A DNA stretch of 64,000 nucleotides from Fimbriimonadaceae bacterium (GCA_019454105.1 CP075364.1:2173362-2237361); one strand, 5' to 3'. Positions 54,850 through 64,000 are shown, counted from the first letter of the stretch. The notes: generated by a model not told the origin, from the letters alone. Numbers and translations: made by a program.

Positions 54850-54892
54850 CACACATCCACCGCAAAGGACGCAAGATCCCTGTCGCGTGGTC

Positions 54893-54898
54893 TAAACT
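54893..54898 (+). promoter_or_regulatory. -10-like element of the SBP-permease gene
   Basis: TAAACT ends 8 nt before the ATG at 54907, in the 88-nt gap shared with the divergent recA promoter. No ribosome site is present. Confidence 0.45.
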
Positions 54899-54906
54899 GG
54901 CTGTCC

Positions 54907-57321
54907 ATGTCGGCGCGGCTCTTCCCGGCGCTTTTGTTGGCCCTCTTGTTGGCCGGGGCCAGCCGGGGCCAGACCGTTATCAGAATGATGGCGGGGCCGT
55001 CGTTCGGAATCCCGCCGAAAGAATCGACCGGGCCAAGAGACGCGACCCGACGGGCCGTCTTCGACGAGTTCCATCGGCAAAACCCAGACGTGAGGGTCGT
55101 CAACGCGGGCGGCCTCGAGATGACAGGCGACCGGGCCGAGAGCAACTTCCTGATGTCGATGGCGGGCGACACGGCCCCAGATGTCTTCTATGTGAACTTC
55201 CGGCAGTACTTCAACTACGTCGACCAAGGGTTCTGCCGACCGTTGGACGACCTCGTCGCCCGGTGGCCAGGATCCACCGACCGCGTGCACCCCGAGGTCA
55301 TGAAAGTTCTGCAGTCACTTGACGGGCGGCTCTATGCCATGCCTTTCTTTCAGGTCGCGCAGGCGCTTTACTACCGAAAAGACCACTTTGCCGAGGCGGG
55401 GCTCGACCCAGAGAAGCCCCCGACCGACTGGAAGTCCTTTTTGGAGTCCGGGCGTCGACTGACGGAATCGGCGTCGGGACGACAGGGCTTCGTCTTTCCT
55501 GGTGGGCCAGGAGGCAAAGCCTATTGGTGGACCAACTTTGTGTGGCAAGCGGGAGGAGAAGTCCTCGTCCCGGCTGAGAGAGGGCTCTCGAGGTCTGTGG
55601 TCGCGAGCCCAGAAGCGGCCAAAGCTCTCGACTTTTTTCGAGTCTTGACCCTAGAAACCTGGCAGGGCCGAGATGGCAAAACTTATGGCCCTGTCGCCTT
55701 AATTTCCGCGCAACACGCTCAAGACATCCGGGAAGGAAAAGTGAGCATGTGGTTCGCTTACACAAACGACGTGATGCTCAGCATCAGCGACATCCATCCA
55801 TCGTTGATCGGCGTCGCTGCCTTGCCCGCTGGACCGGCCGGAAGAGCGAACGAGATCAACGCGGGGATGTGGGCGATCAACTCAGCGGTGTCAGACCCCA
55901 AGAAGCTCGATGCCTGCTGGCGCTTTATCGAATACTTTGTCTCGCAAGAGGCGGCAAAGGTTCAAACCAACAAACTCGTCGAACTTGGGTTGGGAACGCT
56001 CGTGGATCCGCGGCTCTTGGTCAAGTTCGGACACCCGGAACTTGCGGCTCAAGTAGATCCGGCATACGTCGAAGCCAACCAAAGCCTCTTCACGACGGGG
56101 CGACCAGAACCATACGGCCGAAACTCGCAGCAAGTCTATGTGGTGCTTGACGCCGCGCTCGACCGAGCTAGGCTAGAAAACACTCCGAGCGAGAAGATTC
56201 TGGAGGACGTTCAGCAAGAAATGAACCAGAAACTTCTTGGCTATACACCGCCAGAAGACCTTCGCGCAAGAAGGACTGTCGCGGGATGGATCTTTGGTCT
56301 TCTTGGGGTCGGTCTCGCCGCTTATGGTGCCATGTCGGCCGCTCGCGTATGGGGCAAGAACAGTTCGGTCGAGGCATCCGAAAGAAGACTCTCCCAAAAG
56401 AGACGGTTCTTCTGGATGTGCCTCGGCCCGGCTGTTCTGACGATTTTCGTCTGGGCCTACTACCCGTTACTGCGTGGGCTCGTGATCGCCTTTCAGGACT
56501 ATCGGATCGTCAAGCCCGCTGTGTTTGTCGGAGCCGATAACTTTATCGAGGTCTTTACCCAGCCGGTCTTCTATAAGGCGCTTCTGAACTCAAGTCTTTA
56601 TGTGTCGCTGACGATCATGATCGGTTTCCTGATCCCTGTGGTCTTGGCGATCGCCCTGAACGAGATTCCAAAAGGCACAGTCTTTCTCAGGACTGTTTTC
56701 TATCTTCCGGCCATGACTTCCGGGGTCGTCATCGCCTTGATGTGGAGACAGTTCTACGACCGGTCAAGCGAGGGTCTCTTGAACACCTTGGTCGCTCCCT
56801 TCGTGCCGTTCGTCAACCCGTTCCTGGCCATTTTCCATGGCCCGAGACTGACAGAAGCGAACGATTGGCTGGGCAACCCTCAGTTGGCCCTGTTGGCGGT
56901 CGTGCTTCCCGGCGTATGGGCTGGGGCCGGGCCTGGATCGATCCTCTACCTGGCCGCATTGAAGAACATCCCAGAAGAGCGTTATGAGGCGGCTGACCTT
57001 GACGGGGCCAACTGGTGGACCAAGCTCCTGAGAGTCACGTTGCCCGGTCTGCGCGTCCTGATGGGGATCAACCTTCTCGGGGTCTTTATCGGCGGGTTCA
57101 AAGCGATGGAAAACGTGTTCGTCCTCACAGGGGGCGGGCCGCTCTACGCGACCCACACGATCGGGCTCGAAGTCTGGCAGAACGCCTTCATGTTCCTGAA
57201 GTTCGGCTATGCGACGGCGGCCGCCTGGGTCATGGGCGCGATCCTGATCGGCTTTACCGTGCTGCAGATCAGAAGCCTGACGAAAGTGAAATTCACCGCT
57301 GGCCGTGCAGAACATGTCTGA
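54907..57321 (+). CDS. Sugar ABC transporter: solute-binding protein fused to permease
   Basis: 804 residues in one frame. A signal peptide ([15 protein letters not shown]) leads to a type 1 solute-binding domain (about residues 22-435): [70 protein letters not shown] and [25 protein letters not shown] are typical of MalE/UgpB-like proteins. A helix near 460-480 ([18 protein letters not shown]) crosses the membrane, then a MalF-like permease of six helices begins ([21 protein letters not shown]), with the EAA loop [16 protein letters not shown] near residue 700. The substrate is probably an oligosaccharide or glycerol phosphate. The second permease and the ATPase are not adjacent. Its end overlaps priA by 8 nt. 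Confidence 0.87.
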   Translation: MSARLFPALLLALLLAGASRGQTVIRMMAGPSFGIPPKESTGPRDATRRAVFDEFHRQNPDVRVVNAGGLEMTGDRAESNFLMSMAGDTAPDVFYVNFRQYFNYVDQGFCRPLDDLVARWPGSTDRVHPEVMKVLQSLDGRLYAMPFFQVAQALYYRKDHFAEAGLDPEKPPTDWKSFLESGRRLTESASGRQGFVFPGGPGGKAYWWTNFVWQAGGEVLVPAERGLSRSVVASPEAAKALDFFRVLTLETWQGRDGKTYGPVALISAQHAQDIREGKVSMWFAYTNDVMLSISDIHPSLIGVAALPAGPAGRANEINAGMWAINSAVSDPKKLDACWRFIEYFVSQEAAKVQTNKLVELGLGTLVDPRLLVKFGHPELAAQVDPAYVEANQSLFTTGRPEPYGRNSQQVYVVLDAALDRARLENTPSEKILEDVQQEMNQKLLGYTPPEDLRARRTVAGWIFGLLGVGLAAYGAMSAARVWGKNSSVEASERRLSQKRRFFWMCLGPAVLTIFVWAYYPLLRGLVIAFQDYRIVKPAVFVGADNFIEVFTQPVFYKALLNSSLYVSLTIMIGFLIPVVLAIALNEIPKGTVFLRTVFYLPAMTSGVVIALMWRQFYDRSSEGLLNTLVAPFVPFVNPFLAIFHGPRLTEANDWLGNPQLALLAVVLPGVWAGAGPGSILYLAALKNIPEERYEAADLDGANWWTKLLRVTLPGLRVLMGINLLGVFIGGFKAMENVFVLTGGGPLYATHTIGLEVWQNAFMFLKFGYATAAAWVMGAILIGFTVLQIRSLTKVKFTAGRAEHV

Positions 57322-59716
57322 ATTGGTCTGGGTGGCCGACGTCGTCTTTGACGCCCGTTCCGCCGGGGCGCAGGGTGTCTACACCTATGAAGCCGATGCG
57401 GCCGTCCGGCCGGGCCAGGCGCGATGGGCGCCTCTCGGGCCAAGACGCATGATCGGCTTCGTTGTCGACGTGCGTGAGGCTCGGCTTGACGAGTTGGGCT
57501 TCGACCCCGCCGCCCTCAAGCCCGTCGGCAACGAGATCGAAGGGCTCTCGATCCCTCCCTTGACTCTGGGCCTGGTTCGAGAGACGGCTCGCCAGACCCT
57601 GTCTCCATTGGCCGTGGCTCTCGCTCTTGCTATTCCGCCCGGAGCCCGTGACCGGGTCGTGAGGACTTGGCGACCCACCGGAAAAGCGGAGACCGAGGGA
57701 TTGACTTTCGCCCAAAAGGAGGCCCTCGCCATGGTCGTCAACGGGGAGGTGGTGGAACGAAAAGGGAAGACTCCTGCCGCGTCTGCCAAGAGCGCGCTCA
57801 GGGCCCTCGAGCGGCGCGGGCTCGTGCGCTCCGAGTCGTCCCTCTTGCCTTTGGCCGAAGCCCGGCTTTCCCAGGGGTTGATCAGGCTGACGGACGACAA
57901 CGAGGCCGTGCAGCGGTTCCTTGCCGGCCCAGGGAAGTCGAGGCCCGCCCAAGCCGTCACCTTGATGAGGCTTCAAGGCTCAGAAGGCACCGGGTTCTCC
58001 GCTCGCGAGATCAAGTCCCTGGCCCAAGTCAGCGACGCCACCATCAAGGCCCTCCTCACGGCCGGACTCCTCGTGCCGCATGGGGAAGGGCCTGTCGCGG
58101 CACACGGGGCGCTCAAGCCGAATCAAGACCAATCGGCGGCCATTGCCGCCGTTTCCCAGGCCGTCGCCGATCGGAAGGCCGAAACATTCTTGCTTCAAGG
58201 CGTCACAGGCAGCGGCAAGACCGAGGTCTACCTTCGGTGTGCTGCCGAAGCTCTGAGGATGGGGCGACAAGCCCTCTATCTGGTTCCCGAGATCGCGCTG
58301 ACCGCCCAAGTCATCGCCCAGCTTCGATCACGATTCGGCGACCAAGTCGCCGTGATCCACTCCAACATGGGGGCCACCGAGAGGCTGGAGAGCTGGCAGA
58401 GGGTCCGGACGCGGGCCGCCTCGGTGGTGTTGGGCGCGCGCTCGGCCCTCTTTGCCCCGCTTGAAGACATCGGTCTCATCGTCATCGACGAGGAGCACGA
58501 ATCGAGCTACAAGCAGGACACCTCGCCCCGGTATCAGACCAAGCGGATGGCCCAGTGGCTGGCGTCAGAGCACGGCTGCCCGGTCGTGCTGGGTTCCGCC
58601 ACACCTAGCTTGGAGACCTATTGGTCGGCGCTCCAAAAAGAAGTCAGGCATCTCGTTCTCCCTGGTCGCGCCCGAACGGCGGTCATGCCATCTGTACAAG
58701 TCATTGATCTGAAGGACTTATATAAATCCAGAACAGCTGCCTTGTTGGCCCCGGAACTGGCCGAAGCGGTCTCCCAAGCCCTCGCTAAGGGCGAACAGAC
58801 CATCCTCTTTCTCAATCGTCGCGCCTACTCGCCCGCGCTGATGTGCCGCGAATGCGGCTTCAAGCTTGAGTGCCAGTTCTGTGCGGTCGCGCTGTCCTAT
58901 CACCGGCGTGAACAGCGATTGCGCTGCCATCATTGCGGCCACCAGGAGAGAGTGCCCGAGACCTGCCCTCGGTGCGGCGGCACCAAGGTCGCGCCATTTG
59001 GGGTCGGAGGAGAGAAGGTCGAGGAGTCCGTCGCGGCCATGTTCCCAGAGGCCAAGGTTGCCAGACTCGACCGCGACACAGTGCGCCGCAAAGGGGCCCT
59101 GGAAGAGACCCTCGCATCGTTCCGGTCGGGCGAGACCCATATCCTCGTCGGCACACAGATGGTCGCGAAGGGGCTCGACTTTCCGAACGTCACTGTCGTC
59201 GGGGTCATCGCGGCCGACCTGTCGCTGAACGTTCCCGACTTCAGGTCATCCGAGCGGACGTTCCAACTCCTGTCCCAAGTCGCGGGCCGTGCTGGACGTG
59301 GCGAGCGGCCCGGTCGAGTCTTCATCCAAACACTCAATCCGGACAACGAGGCGATTGCCGCGGCCGCGGCCCACGACTATGAAAGGTTCGCCATGTCCGC
59401 CCTCGAGGAGCGGCGCGAAGCCCGGTATCCGCCCTTCTTCCAACTCGTCAATGTGCTGTGCCAAGGGCCAGACCGGCAAGAGGTGGTGGCGGCGGCGGCT
59501 GTGGCGGCCAATCGCCTGAAGCGCGCCATGCCTGAGGCGGAGGTCTTGGGCCCGGTCGATTGCCCGATCGAAAGGATCAACGCGCAGTGGCGGCGCCACA
59601 CTGTCCTCAAACTGAAACCGGGCACCGACGTGTCTCCTGTGCAATCAGCGTTAACCGAGATGGGCTCAAGGACGGTTCGCACGGTCGTGGACGTCGATCC
59701 GTCCTCGCTGCTCTGA
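57314..59716 (+). CDS. priA: Primosomal helicase PriA
   Basis: About 800 residues from the ATG at 57314 (or GTG 57305, inside the end of the transporter gene). An N-terminal 3'-DNA-binding domain is followed by winged-helix and helicase parts: LQGVTGSGKTEVYLRCAAEA (Walker A), VIDEEHESSYKQD (DEEH box), VVLGSATPSLETY, FLNRRAYSPALMCRECGFK with the zinc cysteines (C-x2-C repeated: ECQFCAV, RCHHCGH, ETCPRCGG), GTQMVAKGLDFPNVTVVGV and VAGRAGRGERPGRV. PriA restarts stalled forks. It overlaps the upstream gene and ends 5 nt from the convergent redoxin stop. Confidence 0.95.
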   Translation: MSELVWVADVVFDARSAGAQGVYTYEADAAVRPGQARWAPLGPRRMIGFVVDVREARLDELGFDPAALKPVGNEIEGLSIPPLTLGLVRETARQTLSPLAVALALAIPPGARDRVVRTWRPTGKAETEGLTFAQKEALAMVVNGEVVERKGKTPAASAKSALRALERRGLVRSESSLLPLAEARLSQGLIRLTDDNEAVQRFLAGPGKSRPAQAVTLMRLQGSEGTGFSAREIKSLAQVSDATIKALLTAGLLVPHGEGPVAAHGALKPNQDQSAAIAAVSQAVADRKAETFLLQGVTGSGKTEVYLRCAAEALRMGRQALYLVPEIALTAQVIAQLRSRFGDQVAVIHSNMGATERLESWQRVRTRAASVVLGARSALFAPLEDIGLIVIDEEHESSYKQDTSPRYQTKRMAQWLASEHGCPVVLGSATPSLETYWSALQKEVRHLVLPGRARTAVMPSVQVIDLKDLYKSRTAALLAPELAEAVSQALAKGEQTILFLNRRAYSPALMCRECGFKLECQFCAVALSYHRREQRLRCHHCGHQERVPETCPRCGGTKVAPFGVGGEKVEESVAAMFPEAKVARLDRDTVRRKGALEETLASFRSGETHILVGTQMVAKGLDFPNVTVVGVIAADLSLNVPDFRSSERTFQLLSQVAGRAGRGERPGRVFIQTLNPDNEAIAAAAAHDYERFAMSALEERREARYPPFFQLVNVLCQGPDRQEVVAAAAVAANRLKRAMPEAEVLGPVDCPIERINAQWRRHTVLKLKPGTDVSPVQSALTEMGSRTVRTVVDVDPSSLL

Positions 59717-59721
59717 GCGGG

Positions 59722-60384
59722 TCATTCGCCAACGGGGCGGAACAGCCGGCAACCAGAGGTCGTCGCTTCGGGCGCCATGCTGAGATCGATGCTGATCGGG
59801 GTTGTGTCGGCCAGCCGGGCGAGTTCCCTGTTGAGTTCTTCGAGCATGGAGCGCGAGTACCCAGGCCACTGTTTGACCACCCTGTTTTGGCGGGAGACAA
59901 GAGTCACGTAGACCGAGCGTTCGGACTTGAAGGCACGAAAGACGGCTTCGTCCGGGGAGGACAGCATCGGGTAGGGCACGCGGAAGTCGTCTCGATACTT
60001 GGCCGCGACCTTCGGATCTGCGTCGATCACGCCAATGAAGCTCACTCGGCCTCGATAAACGTCCGCAAGAGCGTTGAAGAACGGCTGCGATTCGATACTG
60101 CACGGGCACCCGTCCTTGGTGAAGACGATTGCGACCGGGCCAGAATTGGCCAGCTCGCTGAGCCTGATACGGTTCCCGTGATCGTCCGGCAAGTCGATCT
60201 CAGCCGCAGGTTCGCCTTCGAGGGCCTCTGAATCGGACAGCATGCCCGGTGTGACCGGGTGGCGCGGCTCACCATAGAGGTTTGGGCCCCTGATCCCGAG
60301 ATCCCGCGCGGTCACGACCATCACCCAGGCCGCCCCAAGGAGCAGGAGGCTAAGGGGAAGAGTGAACCAGAGTGTGCGGGGCAA
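59722..60384 (-). CDS. Membrane-anchored redoxin-like (AhpC/TSA-type) protein
   Basis: 220 residues. An N-terminal helix (TLWFTLPLSLLLLGAAWVMVV) anchors it, with the domain outside. IDLPDDHGNRIRLSELANSGPVAIVF and TKDGCPCSIESQPFFNALADVY follow the peroxiredoxin/TlpA fold, with C-P-C in place of C-x2-C (about residues 92-94); FIGVIDADPKVAAKY is the next strand-helix unit. The two cysteines are one residue apart, so ordinary dithiol exchange would be strained; a metal or thioether role is possible. The TTG at 60384 follows TACAAT by 9 nt. It is divergent from lipA and nearly touches priA at the 3' end. Confidence 0.7.
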   Translation of the reverse strand: MPRTLWFTLPLSLLLLGAAWVMVVTARDLGIRGPNLYGEPRHPVTPGMLSDSEALEGEPAAEIDLPDDHGNRIRLSELANSGPVAIVFTKDGCPCSIESQPFFNALADVYRGRVSFIGVIDADPKVAAKYRDDFRVPYPMLSSPDEAVFRAFKSERSVYVTLVSRQNRVVKQWPGYSRSMLEELNRELARLADTTPISIDLSMAPEATTSGCRLFRPVGE

Positions 60385-60393
60385 TTCCAGTTC

Positions 60394-60446
60394 ATTGTAC
60401 GGCGATCGGGCCCGTCCACGCTCCAGTTCGGGCCCGAAGTCATAAT
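60394..60446. promoter_or_regulatory. Divergent promoter pair redoxin / lipA
   Basis: TACAAT on the minus strand (60399-60394) lies 9 nt before the redoxin TTG; CATAAT on the plus strand (60441-60446) lies exactly 6 nt before the lipA ATG at 60453. Neither start has a Shine-Dalgarno. Confidence 0.5.
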
Positions 60447-60452
60447 TGAGCC

Positions 60453-61346
60453 ATGGCCCAGCGCCTTCCGGAATGGCTGACGATCCGGATTCCGCGCCCC
60501 GACACCATCAAAGAGGTCGAGGGCATGATGAGGAGCAAGAACCTCCATACCGTGTGCGAAAGCGCCCGGTGCCCGAACCTGGCCGAGTGTTGGAGCAAAA
60601 AGACCGCGACGTTCATGATCCTTGGCAACACTTGCACAAGGAGTTGCGGCTTCTGCGCGATCAAGGTGGGGCGCGGCGAAGAGATCGACGCCTTCGAGCC
60701 GCTCAACGTGGCTCTGACCGCGAAGAAAATGGGCATGAAGCACGTTGTCGTGACGAGCGTGGCCCGCGACGATCTCGCCGACGAGGGGGCCGGCCAGTTC
60801 GCCGCCACGATCCTCCAGCTTCGGAAGCACCTGCCCCACACGATCGTGGAAGTCCTGACGCCCGACTTCAAAGGAAAGGAAGAGTGCGTCCGAACGGTCT
60901 GCGTGGCCCGGCCGGACATCTACAACCACAACATCGAGACCGTCGAACGGCTGCACACCATTGTCCGACCCCAAGCCAAGTACGCCCGGACGTTGGGCCT
61001 CCTCAGGCTGGTCCGCGAGATCGATCCGAGCATCCATACAAAAAGCGGGATCATGCTGGGGCTGGGAGAGACCAAGGACGAAGTCGTCAGGACGCTAGAA
61101 GACCTGCGCGACGCCGGAGTCGCCGCCGTCACGATCGGACAGTATCTCCGACCTACAATGCGGCACCTTCCTGTCGTCGAGTACGTCCATCCGGACGTCT
61201 TCAAGGAGTACGAAAAGATCGGCGACGCGATGGGGTTCGCGTTCGTCGCGAGCGGCCCCTTTGTGCGTTCGAGCTACAACGCCATCGCGTTCAGCGAGAA
61301 AATCATGGCCGATCGGATCCGCCTCGCCGAAGCGGCTCTTGCCTAA
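60453..61346 (+). CDS. lipA: Lipoyl synthase
   Basis: 297 residues, radical SAM. TVCESARCPNLAECWSKKTATFMILG carries the auxiliary cluster cysteines (C-x4-C-x5-C) and NTCTRSCGFCAIKVGRG the SAM-cluster C-x3-C-x2-C. VVTSVARDDLADEGAGQFA, EVLTPDFKGKEECVRTVC, NHNIETVERLHTIVRPQAKYARTLGLL, TKSGIMLGLGETKDEV and FKEYEKIGDAMGFAFVASGPFVRSSYNA are all LipA blocks. It inserts two sulfurs into octanoyl groups on lipoyl domains. No lipB is in the window. Its ATG is 6 nt after CATAAT. Confidence 0.97.
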   Translation: MAQRLPEWLTIRIPRPDTIKEVEGMMRSKNLHTVCESARCPNLAECWSKKTATFMILGNTCTRSCGFCAIKVGRGEEIDAFEPLNVALTAKKMGMKHVVVTSVARDDLADEGAGQFAATILQLRKHLPHTIVEVLTPDFKGKEECVRTVCVARPDIYNHNIETVERLHTIVRPQAKYARTLGLLRLVREIDPSIHTKSGIMLGLGETKDEVVRTLEDLRDAGVAAVTIGQYLRPTMRHLPVVEYVHPDVFKEYEKIGDAMGFAFVASGPFVRSSYNAIAFSEKIMADRIRLAEAALA

Positions 61347-61370
61347 TCGTCTATCCTAGTTAAAAGACTG

Positions 61371-64000
61371 GTGAACCGATCCACCCGATTTGGTCTGTCA
61401 CGCAGCGCCCAAGTGGCGTCAGCGGCATCGGTCTGGCTAGTGATCGGAGCCTTCTTGGTGTGGGGGCTTTCCTACCTCCATCAGTGTGTGCTCCTCTTGC
61501 TTGCTCCCGGGGTGCCCGTCGTCTTCGAGTACTCCGGTTCGGGCGGAAAGTACGAAGCCAAGGCGGACTCTTACGCGGTCGACCTTCAAAGGCGGGAGGC
61601 GACGTTCTATGGTGTTCGCCTCACGACCGACACCGGGAGGGAGGTGGTTCAGGCGAATCAGGTCAGGGCCAGGCTGATCGGGCCAGGGATCGACGTTCTC
61701 GCCAGAGGGCTCCGCGGGGAGGTCCTCCGTGATCGCAACGGCCAGTTTGAGCTGTTCGGAGCCTTGCCGGAAAGCACCCCTGGCCAACCTGGGCCAGCGT
61801 ATCAAGTCGAGGTCACCGACGCTGAATTGAACTACCGCGACCTGTCCCAACAACCGCCACTGAGCCTGCCTCTGCGAATTCAAAGTCTGCAACTGGCGGG
61901 ATCGGGAAGCAAACTGCTCTCAAGCGGCGACGTCACCGCGGGAGATTCTTCGGCGGCAAGAGTCAAGGTGCAGATCGGGGAAGAAGGGCAGTATTGGGTT
62001 CAGGCCAGCCAGCCCGAAGGGCCCCTGGATCCTTGGCTCAAGGTTGCCCGTGGCTTCATTCCCGACGAAGTTCAGCGAGAGTACGACCGGGCGGGGGCTC
62101 GATCGGTCGAAGGCTTCTTCGAACTAGAGGCTTCCGGCAGACCGGAGGAGACGCCGCGGGTGCGTGGCGCGTTCCAGGCTCGGGTTTCCGCCATTCGGGT
62201 GCCTGGCATCTCCGGAGAATCGGGCGCCGAGGCGAGCGCGTTTGGCACGCTCGACTTGGCCCAGGCCAGGATGACGATCAGGAACCGGGGTTCGGTCGGA
62301 ACTTTCGATGGGAGGATCGGCTTTGCTGACAAGCTCCTGGCGGACGGAAGGGTTCAAGCCTCGGTCTCCTCCGACGGGGCCCTTGAAAAAGGAATCGTGC
62401 CCAGGGGTTTCCGCTTCTCGGGGGCGAGCTACGATGGCCGATTGGTGATCAACGGGCAGGATGTCGGCCTAGACGGCGAGGCGAAAGCCAAAAGCATGCA
62501 GTTCCAAGGCGAATCGTTCGCCAATCTGGTCGCCAGGGTCGGGCTTTCGGACAGCCGCTTGAGCGTGACCGGCGGCACGGGCTCTTGGACAGGTGTCCCG
62601 TTCAAGGCGGCGGCGCTCGCGGATCTGTCAAAGCAAACGATCGTCGGCGGTCTCGAAGCGGGCTCGGTCCCGCTCGGGCTCTTGGCCAAACGCGCCGGAT
62701 TCGATGGGCTCTCGGGATCGGCAGGAGTCAAAGCCGTTCTGCGAGGAACCTTAAAGCGCCCGATTTTGCTGGCGTACGCTGAGGGTCGCGCAGATTACGC
62801 GCCCAAGGGTTCGGAATCGTTGAACCTTGGCCGGTTTCAAGTCCAGTTCAAGAGCGAAACAGAAAGGATCCGCATCGATCGCTTGTTCGTCGACGGCCCC
62901 GTAGGTACTTTTGTGGCGCATGGGGCTCTTGACGCCAAAGGAGCCGAGATCTTGGTCAGGGCTGGCGGCTTGCCCTTGTCCCTGATCGACCCCGATCTCG
63001 ACGGAACGGGATCGTTTGCCGGTGTTCTCCGCGGCAGTCCCGACAGGCCACGATTTGAGGGGATGGTCGAGGCTGTGGCCGTCGACTACCGTGGACGAAG
63101 CGTGGCCCAGGCCCAGGCAAGACTGTCGGTCGATGCCGAGCGAGTTCAGGTTGACGAGTTCTGGGCCCTCACTGGCTCAGGAATCGCCGAGGCAGGGGGC
63201 TCGCTTGACCTTCGCACCAGACGGATCGAAGGCGAGTTCCAAGTTCGCGACTTGTTGATGGGGCACTGGGCAGGACCTAACATTGTGGGCCCCGCCAACT
63301 TGGAGCATGGGCGAGTGTCAGGAAGCCTTGACGATCCAGTCGTGACCGCCAAACTCACCTCCCAACAAGCCTTCGTCTTCGGAACTCCGGTAGAGAGAAC
63401 GTCAGTGACAGCCCGGTATGAAGGCGGCGTTATGCGATGGGAAGGGACAATGTCGATGCGCTACGGCGGCAGCCTGTCGCATGATGGCGAGTGGGACACA
63501 GCTTCCGAGTCGGCAAAGTTCAAGGCCGAGTTCGAGAGTCTTAACCTCGAATCGGTCGCCAGCATCCAAGGGCCAGCGAGTATCGGTGGGGCCGCCTCGG
63601 GCCGGGTCTCCGGCGAATGGGATCCAAGTCAGGGACTTCGGGGGACGGGAGAAGCCAGGCTCAGTTCCGTCATCGTCAACGGCGAACCCATCGGCAACGG
63701 GAGCCTTGCTCTTCAGATGTCGGGTCCCGAGGTTCTTGGCACGGCGATGGTCGGCTCGACAGACCGGTTCCTGGAAATCGATTCGTTTACGATAAACGCA
63801 GAAAATTTAACTTATCGTGGCACTGGCGCTGCGTTCAACGTGTCGCTCCAAAAGCTCTTGGCCACGGCAACGCGGCGCGCCGGACTCGACATCGAGACCC
63901 AGTCCTTGTTGCAGGATCTGAACGGATCCATCACGGGAGAAGCCGTATTCAGCGGCGAAGGGGCCGATTGGCAGGTGAACGAAGGTGACCTCGTATTCGA
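61371..64000 (+). CDS. TamB/AsmA-like translocation-assembly protein (3' end outside window)
   Basis: An open frame of 876 codons that runs off the right edge without a stop. The GTG at 61371 follows lipA by 24 nt; TATCCT lies 13 nt upstream. A single N-terminal helix (VASAASVWLVIGAFLVWGLSYL) is followed by a very long beta-strand-rich body with repeated phrases such as GRVQASVSSDGAL, FRFSGASYDGRLVINGQD, VSGSLDDPVVTAKLTS, GEWDPSQGLRGTGEARL and SGPEVLGTAMVG. This is the periplasm-spanning beta-groove pattern of AsmA/TamB proteins, which carry phospholipids or aid outer-membrane protein assembly. It supports a diderm envelope. The conserved C-terminal TamB domain (DUF490) would lie beyond the edge, so the subfamily is not certain. 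Confidence 0.72.
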   Translation, partial: MNRSTRFGLSRSAQVASAASVWLVIGAFLVWGLSYLHQCVLLLLAPGVPVVFEYSGSGGKYEAKADSYAVDLQRREATFYGVRLTTDTGREVVQANQVRARLIGPGIDVLARGLRGEVLRDRNGQFELFGALPESTPGQPGPAYQVEVTDAELNYRDLSQQPPLSLPLRIQSLQLAGSGSKLLSSGDVTAGDSSAARVKVQIGEEGQYWVQASQPEGPLDPWLKVARGFIPDEVQREYDRAGARSVEGFFELEASGRPEETPRVRGAFQARVSAIRVPGISGESGAEASAFGTLDLAQARMTIRNRGSVGTFDGRIGFADKLLADGRVQASVSSDGALEKGIVPRGFRFSGASYDGRLVINGQDVGLDGEAKAKSMQFQGESFANLVARVGLSDSRLSVTGGTGSWTGVPFKAAALADLSKQTIVGGLEAGSVPLGLLAKRAGFDGLSGSAGVKAVLRGTLKRPILLAYAEGRADYAPKGSESLNLGRFQVQFKSETERIRIDRLFVDGPVGTFVAHGALDAKGAEILVRAGGLPLSLIDPDLDGTGSFAGVLRGSPDRPRFEGMVEAVAVDYRGRSVAQAQARLSVDAERVQVDEFWALTGSGIAEAGGSLDLRTRRIEGEFQVRDLLMGHWAGPNIVGPANLEHGRVSGSLDDPVVTAKLTSQQAFVFGTPVERTSVTARYEGGVMRWEGTMSMRYGGSLSHDGEWDTASESAKFKAEFESLNLESVASIQGPASIGGAASGRVSGEWDPSQGLRGTGEARLSSVIVNGEPIGNGSLALQMSGPEVLGTAMVGSTDRFLEIDSFTINAENLTYRGTGAAFNVSLQKLLATATRRAGLDIETQSLLQDLNGSITGEAVFSGEGADWQVNEGDLVF

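Noticed and set aside
54819-54850. LexA/SOS box upstream of recA
   Set aside because: AAACGTGGTT is an imperfect repeat but not a match to known Bacillus-type or E. coli-type LexA boxes.

Overview
The window is a dense, G+C-rich stretch of bacterial chromosome (roughly 60% G+C by eye) with no insertion sequence, prophage, CRISPR array or rRNA. A protein joining an S-layer-homology domain, a coiled coil and an OprB-like porin barrel (31737-33674), together with a large TamB/AsmA-like protein at the right edge, points to a diderm with an SLH-tethered outer membrane. With the SLH-porin, DUF1015, DUF58/RDD, PadR and GHL10 families this suggests Armatimonadota (Fimbriimonadia-like); that placement is inference, not a search result.

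Layout, left to right. 1-9.4 kb: clpS (cut by the edge), a YfhO-like membrane protein, tRNA-Ile, a PlsC-like acyltransferase, a phytoene/squalene synthase, and an ispA-methyltransferase-DNRLRE protein operon. 9.4-20.4 kb: a DUF1015 / metallo-beta-lactamase pair, an FGE-like protein, apbE-pyrimidine phosphorylase, PadR, Maf, a DegT aminotransferase, a secreted repeat protein, a GHL10 hydrolase, a Ser/Thr kinase and an SDR. 20.4-28.2 kb: tRNA-Ser, a DUF255 protein, a gatC-gatA-(membrane protein)-ispE-nucleotidyltransferase-(small protein) operon, and an ECF sigma operon with three small proteins. 28.3-36.5 kb: a receiver-like protein, acpP-fabF-xerC, the SLH porin with a structured leader, a phosphohexomutase and nfo. 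36.5-48.9 kb: a GAF/degenerate-GGDEF protein with a TPR partner, a long-chain acyl-CoA synthetase, DUF58/RDD, recF-dciA-comEC, valS and a small LAGLIDADG protein. 48.9-54.8 kb: a CdsA-ABC ATPase fusion, a PKD protein, and recA-recX-(RNase Y-like)-ymdB. 54.9-64 kb: a solute-binding-protein/permease fusion, priA, a redoxin, lipA and the TamB-like gene, which is open at the window end.

Three genome-wide habits stand out. First, about sixteen genes that begin transcription units have a -10-like hexamer ending only 6-10 nt before the start codon and no Shine-Dalgarno sequence, which predicts leaderless or nearly leaderless mRNAs; only a few (recA, sigma factor, SLH porin, acpP) have visible leaders. 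Second, nearly every convergent gene pair abuts or overlaps at the stop codons, with no terminator. Third, genes within operons are coupled by ATGA/GTGA overlaps.

The most unusual proteins are a soluble RNase Y paralogue with an intact KH domain and a destroyed HD site, placed where true rny usually sits next to ymdB; the CdsA-ABC ATPase fusion, with a possible internal promoter at the junction; and the sugar-binding-protein/permease fusion. The SLH porin mRNA has a perfect 7-bp stem that buries its own ribosome binding site.
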